Shown here: positions 34,201 through 45,500 of the stretch, in pieces
Position numbering within the stretch: position 1 is the first letter of the stretch
How the letters are laid out: each line of letters starts with the position of its first letter
NCBI RefSeq assembly: GCF_963675165.1
Contig: NC_087385.1
Location: 3,472,501 to 3,536,500, forward strand
Source of the DNA: Halichondria panicea
Taxonomy: Eukaryota > Porifera > Demospongiae > Suberitida > Halichondriidae
Reading direction: 5' to 3'
DNA length: 64,000 nt
Program-made: the position numbers and the translations under genes
Notes under the pieces: model-generated
What the model saw: only the letters and a program-made list of their open reading frames with translations
Told to the model about the DNA's origin: nothing
Databases searched by the model: none

Positions 34201-37200
34201 CACCAGAGAGTCCATTATATAAATATAGCGTGCTTTAGTGTTCTAAATATCTAAAGTGTCTAGGATAATTAGAAGTGTCCAAAGATGTGCATTCCCTTAC
34301 AGAAATGCAATGAGTGTGACACGTGTGTGGCACATATCAGTTGCACGCATATACTCTCATAGCACACACTTCTGACATGTATGCCACACGTGTGCTACAC
34401 TTCAGAATTTCGCACTCAAGCGTGGTACAAGTGCAAGAGGAGAGTAACATAAAAGCTGTACTAAGAGTGCCCCATGAATGTACTGTGAATGCAGTCTGCA
34501 CATGTGCTGCTCTTATTGTATGCACGCGTACTGCACCTATGTATTGCTTGTGTGTGGCATACGTGTATGGTATGCATGCCACACACATGTCACACGTGTG
34601 CATAACGTGTGTGATGCTTTTGTCTCACACCTATGCTTCTAGATTCAGCACACGTGCTACATACATGTAGCACGTGTGCTGCTTGCTTTATGCACGTATG
34701 ATGCCCTTGCCATTGTTACCATGGAAACTCAAGATATCGTCTATCCAATATAAAACTGCAGCATACAGTAGATCACATTATATACAGGACTTGTGCTATA
34801 TATATTTGTTCTTTTCCTAGTTCTCCAACCTCTGTTGCATAAGAAGTATATAGGCGTTTTCTTTTAGCTTTGCTTGCAGCTTGAAAATGTTCTTTTTACC
34901 TACATTAGAAAATAATGTGAAAACTACACTTCCTTGTACCAGGGACTCCTGCTTGTACATATACTAATGTACCAGTTTTAACCACTACAGAAATAGAACC
35001 AACAGACTACTTAGTATGTAAACAACTCACCAATCTCTAAAACAGTTTTCTCTGGGATTTTCTCCTTTGAACTTGTTGCCTGTAGCATTGCTTGTCACTG
35101 GTTGGTAAGACACATTAGCATTCTCTTCAGTCTTCAGCCAACTTTAAAAAAGAGCTATAAGTCCTTATTAACTAGACCAGAATTTGACAAAGATTTGAAG
35201 TAAACTTTTGACAGCTGCTAGTAATACAGTGTGTGAAACGAGTGCAGTTGGCATGCGTGCAAGTACACGTGTGTGGCTTGTATGCAATTCGCTCGCATAC
35301 CAACTGGATGTGTGTGAAACGAGTGCAGTTGGCATGTGTGCAAGTACATGTGTGTGGCTTGTATGCGGTTTGCTCGCATACCAACTGGATGTGTGTGGAA
35401 CGAGTGCAGTTGGCATGCGTGCAAGGACACGTGTGTGGCTTGTATGCAGTTTGCTCATATACCAACTAGATGCGTGTGGAAGGCGTGCAACAGACACATG
35501 TGCAGGCTACATGCGTGTGGCATATATGTACGATAGCCGTAAAGCTCGGTTCTCATGACACGCTTGTCCTGCACATAAATATCCATTGCACACGTGCAGC
35601 ACTCATTGTTGCATGTGTGCAGCATACGTGCTGCACTTATACATTTCTGTAAGGGTTGTACTATAATTGTTTACGATTGGTTTCACTGCTATGGTAATTA
35701 ATGTATTAAGTTGTTCTCAAGCTGCAGATAATTTTCTCACTTGCCTCAAAACAAAAATTTTGGGAGTTTTCAACCTTGTAATTAAGTTTTAGCTAGAGAC
35801 AGTCTTGCTGCAACACGTAGTTCTGCACTCTGTGCTGTAGTGTTGCTTGTGTGCAGTATGTCTGTTCAAGTAAATCAAGAAGACAGTCACCAAGACACCT
35901 CACCTCCCTCCATCATTCATCACAAACTTCACTTCTCTCCCCGTGCTATGTGTCTCACCTCCAAGTCTTCCATCGTTCTTCTGTTGTGGATGTTTGTCGT
36001 GGCATGTGTACTGTCTGGTTCTCAGTATGCAGTCATAGTAGGTATCTTTGCTTCAGGTAACATTCCTAAATTTTCCCTCATTTGCTTTTGTGCATTTATG
36101 GCCATTGTCACTGCTTGCTACCCAATCGGTGGGTTTATAGCTGATATCTACTGCGGTAGAAGTAGGATTGTCACCATTAGTTTAACAATCATATGGACTG
36201 CTTTATTGGTCCTGGTTATTGCAGAATTGTTGACAATATTTATTATTCCAGCACCGAAGCCGGTTACAGTATTTAGTTATGTCTTGTACGCTGTTGCCTT
36301 TCTCATTGAAATTTGTGGAGTGTCAGGTTTCTACTCTAATATTGTTCAGTTTAGTTTAGACCAGCTTGAAGATGCTCCCAGCCATGTTTTAGGGATATTT
36401 TTGCATTGGTGTGTGTGGGTGGACCTGTTTGGAGAAACAGTGATTCATGTATTGTTTGCATTAATTAGTTGTAAAAGTTTGTCGAATCTTCCCAAAGTTG
36501 TTGGCGTTTGCTTGTCTGGAGCACTGTTTGCCATCATGTCAATTCTCTTGGTTTTCCATATCATCAAGAAACAGTGGTTTATTGCAACTAATGCTCACTA
36601 TAATCCGTACAAAATGGTTGTCAATGTGCTACAATATGTACGGACTCACAAGTACCCCATTCGTCACAGTGCGCTGCACTGGACTAATGGGGAAAGGCCA
36701 TCACGGTGTGATTTTGCTAAAAACTGCTACGGTGGTCCATTCACGTCCTGTCAAGTTGAAGACGTCAAGACTCTTGGTCGACTGGTGCTTCTACTGCTTG
36801 CTATTGGACCAGTGTTCACAGTTTCTATCTCAACATCTTTCTTTGTTTACCCTCTTTTCTCACTTCACGTTACAGGTCAAACAAAAGAATGCACTTGGCA
36901 ATGGTTTCTGGTAGAAAGTGGAACTTTAAGCTATGCCGTTGGTATTGTTTGTTTTCCAGTAGTTATGTGGGTAGTGTACTGTGTTTTGCGAAACAGGGTG
37001 CCTAAGATTATCAGGCGACTGGAGATAGGAATTTTCCTGTCAATTCTTGGAATGTTTAGCATGCTTGTGATTGATCTGATTGGGCATAGTCTCAGGGAGA
37101 ATACCAATTCTAATTGTATGTTTCTTAAAACGTATTCAAACTCCTTTCCCGCGCTTCAACTCCCTTGGTATGTCTTGCTTTTCCCTAGCTGTTTCAACAT

Positions 37201-39550
37201 GATGTCATACAGTATTGTACTGGTGACTTCACTTGAGTTTATTTCTGCTCAGAGTCCACAGGCTATGAAAGGTCTGGTATTCGGCATTTTCTTTGCCATC
37301 AAAGGTTGCTACATCTTTGTTGCTGCCGTTTTACTTGTTCCTTTTTCTTTGCCTTTCTGGAAAAAGTTTGCTCATCCTTATGTTTCTTGTGGGTTCGGAT
37401 ATATGTTTACCACATTGCTGATATCTTTAGTTGGTCTCTTCTTGTTCGCATGTGTCAGTAGACAGTACAAATATCGAGTCAGAGATGAGGAGCCATTTCC
37501 TCAAGCTGTTGTTGAGGAGATTTACGAACGAAGAATTCAGCATAATACGCTAGACAGTCCTGTCATTGTTCCTGGAAGTGGACATGTTGATAACAGCTTC
37601 ATCTCTGATGCTGGTGTAACTCAAGAGTTAGTTAATCACATGACTCATACAAGTAATTATATGCAATGATAGCAGTAGTAAGAGAAGGTACGTACAATAG
37701 TTTTTTTCCTTAGCTCAACATTTCAACATGACTAACTTCTACAGTTCTTTTTCATTTATTGTCTGTTTCATGCTGACTGCTGTATGTTTGTATGGTGTCT
37801 ATTGTGTTTGTCTGCATTGTGAGTAAGTTTGTTGATGTAACTGCATTATGGAAAGGTATTTATGCAACCTTTGCCCCAAGCATATTCCCTGGCACTTGCC
37901 CGGGAAAAAGAACCCAGGCATTTTCCTGGAAGTGGGCATATGTGGTCACGCCCACCAATTAGCACGTCCTAAATGTGGGTGCGGTTGAATACACACCTAT
38001 GAATAATTAAGCCAGCTAGGCTCAGGCAACCTCAGCACAAAAGAACGGGAAAGTGGATACCTCACGTAATCATGGATGGACGAAAAAAACCACATGGTTA
38101 CCAAACTCGTTTGGAACTTTGTTTCCTCTTCTATCTATGATATGAGCGTAAAAATGAGGAGAAGATTGACCTAATCAGCAAGTGCTCTGCTTGCTCTATA
38201 GTAGCCATTTTGTCCTGTGCTTTCTAGCCTCCTTGAACAAATCCATATAAGATAAGGTAGTGGCTAATGCCAAATCACGTATTTCCATACCAGCCCAAAA
38301 GTTGATTGCCCGGGCATGTGTCCAAGCAAAAGTCCAGGCATAATGTTGTTGGTTGGTATAGGTGTGTATTCAACCACACCCACATATATGGCGTGCTGAT
38401 TTGTGGGGCATGGCTGTGTACGACCAATTCCATGACATTGGCTGGGTACAACTTGCATACTTTTGAGCCCTTAATTCCATACTGTATTGAATGGATTCTC
38501 TATTAGGCCACGAGTTGTCGACAATTTTAGTTCCTATAATAGTTTGCCACAAAGATTTCTTCATCAGCAGTATGAAACCAAGGCCAACTATGCTGGGAAA
38601 CTAACATGCCAGCACTGCATAGAAAGATAAAACATAACGCTTCCACACTACAATGTAGTGTACTCTTTGCTGAACCAACTTGTTTATTCAAAACACGATG
38701 TTAATACTTTTACATGTAAGAGAAACTCCCTCTCTGCAGGGGACCCTCGATTGCGGTGTGCGTTGAGGATGGGAGATCAGAAACATCAGGGGCCAGTTCC
38801 CCCTGGAAAGAAGTCTTGGACCAATACTCACTCATTCTTTATCTACAGTCTGCAAGAAGATGTGGTGAGTACGGGTATTGTTTACATCAGCGATTGAAAG
38901 CAAGATAGTTAATTATGTAACATCGTCCTCCATTTTAGCTTGTTGTGAAAATGAAACTTCGTCGCATGGTGACTAGTCAGACATTGTCCTTGCACCCAGT
39001 GGGACTAGACTCTATGAACTTCACAAATCAGTATGGGGAAGTCACTCAGAGACACAGGTACTAGCTGTTACTGTAACAGTAATAATTATTATATTTTCGT
39101 GGGTATTAATTTCTGCGAATGAGAGTAAATTCTCAAAACATTTATACTGAGTCTCGCAGATAATTGGTCATTAAAACCACTTATTTAGAAATGCTGTGAA
39201 TAACATTAATTTCACAACTACCACTAAATAGTGAAATCGCAGGCAAATCTACCTGTCACCTTGCCATTGTGTCACTTTTGCACATCTTAACCTTCACTTC
39301 AGATACTGTACCTGCATGTGTACTATAAGAGGGTAAATATTTATTTCGCAACCCTCTCCCACTACTGTAGATCAGTAACCTTGTCCAACCCTGAAGCAAT
39401 TCTTGCATTGAAGTTGACGTACACTCCTCTACCTCCTGTGTCACTATCAACTTTAAATGGCTTCAATGCATCTAACCAAGGTGCTCAGTGTGATAATGTG
39501 CATCAAGACACTCATGCACGCACACGCACACACACGCACGCACGCACATG

Positions 39551-39583
<33 letters not shown>

Positions 39584-42500
39584 GCACGCACACACACACA
39601 CACACACACACACGCACAGTAGCTGGAGTGGTGTATGTTTACATCCATTCTGCTGCTGGTTTGCTATCTGCTGATGCGGATGGGCTCAGTGACCCTTACT
39701 GTGTTGTATTAGCCAATAAGAGGAAGGTGAGTTGTCAGACACTAAATATTAGATAGTACTTACATGTAACCTTAATTATACTCAAAGACACGAGGTCACT
39801 TCACTATACTGTTGTATCACATTATCATTATCAATATGGTATAGAAACAGGGCCATAACTCCCGAGTGATAGGAGTGTATACTTAAAGGAAGCTTATCCA
39901 TAACATACTGCTCTGTTACTACGAGCATAAATCAAGAAATTTGCAGTGTACATCGGTATGTTTTGTATATGTTTCGTGGAATGGCTTCTAAAAGCATTTT
40001 GTAGAATAAATTTCGTGCCGTGGGTTGACTGCTTATCGGTAGCCACACCTTTAATCTTTGCACGTTATACCATAATTCTAGCACATAATTCTAATTAAGG
40101 ATGCTAACCCACGAAAATAAACCCCTCGAACATTTCGCACTATACAGTACGTATTATACTTTTTAAGTTTTGTAATTTTGAAATGTCTTCAGGCTGTATC
40201 AAACTTTTCAGGTTCTAACCACCCACTATGTGCTGGACAACTTGAACCCCCAGTGGGAGAGGGGAGTAGAGTTTTTCATATCGGACCTCTCTCAGACTTC
40301 TCTCACGTTCTTAGTCTACGACTGGGACGGCCCCCTAGTCGGAGATGACCTCCTTGGAGCAACCAAACTTACCCTAACGCAGGTATATTCACACATGTAT
40401 GAAAAAGTACTTCAGACAGGCATCTATTTTCGACAGTGTTAATTATTAGCACAGTTGCAGTGCTCCCGATAAGAAATATATTTTGCTTTGACACAATGTC
40501 CTTACATATCTAAATTTGACCAAAATTGAAAGGACAGAGGCATGACCCCCCCCCCCCCCCCCCTAAAGTCAAGGGATTATTATGCCTTGAGGCGTAGTCG
40601 CACGAGGGATACGGTAAAGCTGACTGTGTCTGTCTGTCTGTCTGTCTGTCTCTCTGTCTGTGTGTGTGTGTGTATTCCAGCTGTAACTGCTCAACAGTTG
40701 CAATGCGACGAAACCTAACAGCTTCTATAGGTTTCTAGCCACGTTCTCTTGGATTTTGATTCGGATTTTGATTCGTGGATTAGCAAAGTAAAACTTCAAT
40801 TTTTCTCGAGTTATGGCTAATTTGACTCACATTGTAGGCTGTTGCAGTCTCTTCAGAATCTTTCATAGCATCATTTGTTCACACACAGTTTCTATTGAAC
40901 TTATGAGTTAGCCTTGCACTAAAGCACCAGCTTTTTATTAGTCAGAAAAGAGCTGCTAAAGCAGCTTGCTATTTAGAGCAATTACATGTACTGATAAAAC
41001 CACAATACAACAATTTGGTAAACTAGTCTGAGTCTGGGTCATTGAAGTGTCTTTTACTTGTCTCCTCTGTTCCACCACAACTCAATCGCTAGACAGGGTG
41101 GTGCATCCACTGCACTTCAATCAAGGTCGTCAAGCCGATCCCTGATCATTCTTGTAGCCAGACCCAAGGTTGACACTGTGCCTTTTTTCCAGCTCACAAA
41201 TTGGTGCCATCTTTTCGAAAGGTAATTACAGATCAGGTAAGCTATTTCTTTTTTCAGTATCTGCTTAACACCAGCATCAAGGGTAGTAAGCGCCTTTGCA
41301 ATTGGTGAGTATTCAGTAACTTGACTTCCCTGGCTCGAATCATTGCTCATTCAGTCTTAGCATGATCCCTGAAGCTTGATGTAGTACATAGGTTAGTAGA
41401 GCCTACAATGAAGGCGTCGTTGTAGTTTCTTGAGTCTCTTATCTTTTCGTCGAAAGTAGTGCAGATAGAACAATTTATTGATGCTACGTGGTCACGATCG
41501 TACTTCTTGTATTTAAGCCACAGAGCTGTGCCAAGCTCTCTATCACAGCTAGTAATCCACTTAAGAACAGTCCTGATAGCTACACAACATTTATTTTGTG
41601 GAGGCTCACTGCATGCTAGAACTAATTTCTCCTGACATTATAGCCGACCATGTGCAATTTTGGGCGGACACGTGATTAAGGAAGTTGTCCGATGTCCGGA
41701 AGTAAACACGAGCTTAAGTATAGGATATACTACACATACCCCTCGGCTACGCCTCGGAGTAACCACGGTAGCTGTTGACCAATGAGATCAATTAGTGGTG
41801 ACGTAAGTGTGGTATAATTCAACAATGGTAATGCATAAGTAAATTAGCTAAGTAAAGAGAAGTGTAAGAGTCCACATAAGAGTAGTTGTTTCTTGTCATA
41901 CATCTTTTAAATGGTACAATTGTATGGAGAAACAGATATCTAAGAGCTAACCAGCTCTTAACATGCTTGACAATGAACTGATTCACTATCGATATCACCG
42001 TAAACCGAAAGCTATGCAGGAAATTTCACTCAAAAGCGGGGGGTGGGCGTAGTTTCATAGAGTACGGTACTGTCTGTATGTCGTATATACGTATATTAGT
42101 TCAGTATCGTTAATTGTATAAAGCAATTTTTCGCTTGGATTTCCTTTCTACATGTACGTTGTAGTAGACAGTCTTGAATAAACTGTAGGAAAACACGGTT
42201 GGCAATTCGAGCAGCTTACGTTTCTAATTCCTCTTTTCTATGGTTAACAGCTCTTATAATTATAAGAAAATTCTGATAATGTACATGTAGTATGCTTGTT
42301 GTGTATTAATCACAACTGTTTGTCATAATCGTCACTAAACATGGACTTATAGTCGAACTGGTATGCCTCCTCATAGGATCGCCCTGAGGTACTGCAAGAG
42401 TGTCTTGACCTGAATATGGATGGCGTGACAAGCAAGGATGGGATCTCACTAGGCCAGCTCACTGTCTCTGTTGTTTTTAGGCCAGTTGACTCTGTAGCTA

Positions 42501-45500
42501 ATTGCGGTAAGTGAATGTGATTGTGGTCTGTACAGATCATTATTCATGATACTGTGCATGTATAGTAATTGTTTGGTACGTAAATATATGTGTTATTTAT
42601 GCCCCATTCAGCCCAGATAGTTGCTCATCAATTGGTTACATTACCTTACATATGCCTCGAGCCGTAGCCGCACAAGGGATATACGGTAAAGCTGACTGTG
42701 TGTGGGTGTCTGTTACAGCTGTAACTGCTCAACGGTTGCAACGCGATGAAAACTAGCAGCTTCTATAGGCTTCAAGCCACGTTCTCTTGGATTTTGATTC
42801 GTGGATTTGCAACTAAAGCTTTGTTCTCCAGTTATGGCTAATTTTACTTACAGTGAAGGGCAGTGTCTTTCGTAGCATCATCTGTTCGCACAAAGTTTCT
42901 ATTCAACTTATGAGTTAGTCTTGCACTAAAGCGCTAGCTGTTTGTTTGCTACAAGAGTCAGGAAAGAGCTGCAAAAGCTGCATGCATGTACACTGCTAGC
43001 CTTTAACCTATCATTATTTTAGAGACAAATCGGCCTGGGAACAGCCCTTGATCCCACCCCTTTTTTTATTATTCATTACAATATAGATACATGCTTCTAT
43101 CCTCTGGCTTCTATCCTTGAAGATCCATTTATCAGGCCATTAAAATTATACAATCTTCTATATACACTTTGAGCGAAAGCAAAACATGGTGAGAGGCATT
43201 AGCACGGCTCAGTTTGCAACACTCGTTGCTATTAGTAAATATTTATATCACATGCCTAGGCCCGAGTATTATTTTGGTGGACATATTTTCGAGTAAACCT
43301 CACCGTTATGAAATACTGAATCCCGTCTCATGCTTAAAGGTCTTGTAGGAAAGGGTGTGGGCATATTTTTGCGAGGGTAGTTGGGAAAGAGATACTTCTC
43401 TTCCTTAGACCTCACTGTGTACAGTACATGTAGCTATAAAGACCCACATAACTCACTGCAGATGTGGACACATCCAGCTACGAAGCTAGGAGAGTGTCGG
43501 AATTGGAGAAGGCCATTCTAGCATCATACAGCCCATCACCAGAAGGGAGAAAATCTATACTAGAGTCAAACAGAAAGGTAGCTTTACTGTATAGAGGGGC
43601 ATTTGTGGCTATATATTTACCTGTCTATGTCGTACATGTATAACCAACCATCCAAAGTACATGTGTTGTAGCACATTTCCATAATTATGCAGGAGGTAAA
43701 GAAAGTGGCGAAGCTATTGTTGGGTCGTAGGAAGAACAAGTTTTCATCCAGTGAAGGGGTACTTGAGCTCTCGGTCTTGAGAGGAAGGAACCTTGTACCC
43801 AAAGACTCAAATGGTCAGTCTTTGGAAAATTATACATGTATGTGTGCCTATAGACATTCAAGTAACAGAAGTACGGGAGAACCTGGTTAGGTGTTATCAT
43901 CATACTTATATCGTAGTGCTAGCAATTTATGCGAGCAACTACCAGTAGACTCTCACTATTCCGGCTCTCTGAAGTGCGGCCATTTTGTTTGGCACCGATT
44001 ACTAGCTATAGATGTTTACTGCACAAAACTTGACCTGAAATCCAGCCACTGCCAGTATTGGCTGCCCTTCTATGTAATTTTATACATTTGTTTATGGCCA
44101 GATATGATGTTTTGGGTGTAGTTTGGAAGATAAAATTGGATTACACTTAAATAGAGAGTAGAATGATTCGCTATCCTTCATTATCCTCGAGACAAAACCG
44201 CAAAATTAATCATTAGATTTGAGGTAAGGTCGGTTTTTTTGCTGCGGCTATTTTCTGAAATACAGCCACCTCGCTATTCCGGCCAAGCTCAAGGGTCACC
44301 GGATTAACGAGAGTCTATACTGTATTCATATCGTACTATTAATTCAAGGCCTGTACACGTTTTCAGAGCCTTAAAATGGGTCAAAACACAATTTTTTGCT
44401 GGCATATTTTTCAGTCGCTACAATAACTGCAAATGTACTAATCTTGCTTTTATTGTTAAGTGTATGTGCAGAAGAATTGGTCAGCCTTTACATACAGTGC
44501 ATGATTGTAATGCTCTAACAGTAACCGTTTCATCACTCAAAAACTGTGTGCATACCCCAGGCCTGAGTGACCCCTACATCGTCGTGAAGTACGGTGGAGC
44601 AACTATGTTCAGGAGCCGTGTTGTGAAGAAGAGTCTTAACCCAGACTGGGACGAAAGTGCCACACTATCACCACCCTCAACAGATGAGATCATCAAAGTG
44701 GTGTGTTGCCCAAGTCATGTCCCTTTTTGTGTGACTCTACAGCAATAATTATATGACATCATGCTTATAAAGAAGTCACACATTACACAATTTGACAAAA
44801 ACAGAGCGCAGAATCTATTATAGTTTTGCACACCACATGATTGATAGAGCATGTTTTTAACATACTAAAAATGTTACTGTGAAATGGTGCATAGCATACT
44901 GTTCTAACGCACAGGAATGCTGGGACAAGGATCGTTTCTCCGATGACTTTATGGGCTCTATCCGCTTCACTGAGCAAGACTTGGCGCAGTTCCAGGTAAC
45001 GAGTGGCTGATAACTATTTGACAGCACTGACAGCACACAAGTATTGTATCTTTAATTGGGGGTAGGGGGCACTTGATGTTAGGCATCGACACTTCATTAA
45101 TTTTCCAGTGGCACACAAATACATGTAGAACAAGAAAAAACTATAATTCCCGTTTGGCGCTTATAATTATTAGAGTGGTGCTTAGCAATAGAACGTTAGC
45201 TGTTTCCATAAGGCTATAAGTTGTACATGGAACCTCGACACAGGCCTCGTTATAATTTCTTTTCTAATTACCTAAGCGCCAGCAAAAAATAATTCCAGAA
45301 TTTACTTGGCGCTCAATTAGAGTAATATTATTTTGTGAACTTGGCGCTTCTATTGGCGCTGTAATTAGAAAAAAGACGGTAAAGGAAGAGTCAAGTTTGG
45401 ACTGGTCATGTCCCCAACCCTATAGACGTATGTGAGCTTCACATTATCTTATCACTGTACCTGTATTGACGACATGATACATAAAAAAAATTATTGTTAG

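Larger units (their letters stand above)
33850..38739 (+). other. Intron 8 of the SMP-C2 gene, host of the nested transporter
   Basis: 4.9 kb, phase 1, donor ACAG|GTGAGT and acceptor CTCTCTGCAG. Holds a partial TACCGTATATCTTCTAATT relic (about 34085-34290), the 1.36 kb CACACGTG-rich element (34294-35655), the intronless transporter gene (35858-37669), and an inverted-repeat element at about 37880-38420 (GTGCGGTTGAATACACACCTA / TAGGTGTGTATTCAACCACAC). Confidence 0.75.

Noticed and set aside
34323..35558. Several overlapping frames of 60-116 codons on both strands
   Set aside because: They come from CACACGTG-rich DNA and the 81-bp minisatellite, whose period is a multiple of three. Peptides are simple His/Cys/Thr repeats.
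39510..39618. CA/TG tracts as possible CRISPR or minisatellite arrays
   Set aside because: They are plain dinucleotide microsatellites without spacers, and the DNA is eukaryotic.
41117..41350. 77-codon minus-strand open frame in SMP-C2 intron 13
   Set aside because: No recognised motif, no partner exons found, and surrounding sequence is repeat-rich. Not enough to call a gene.
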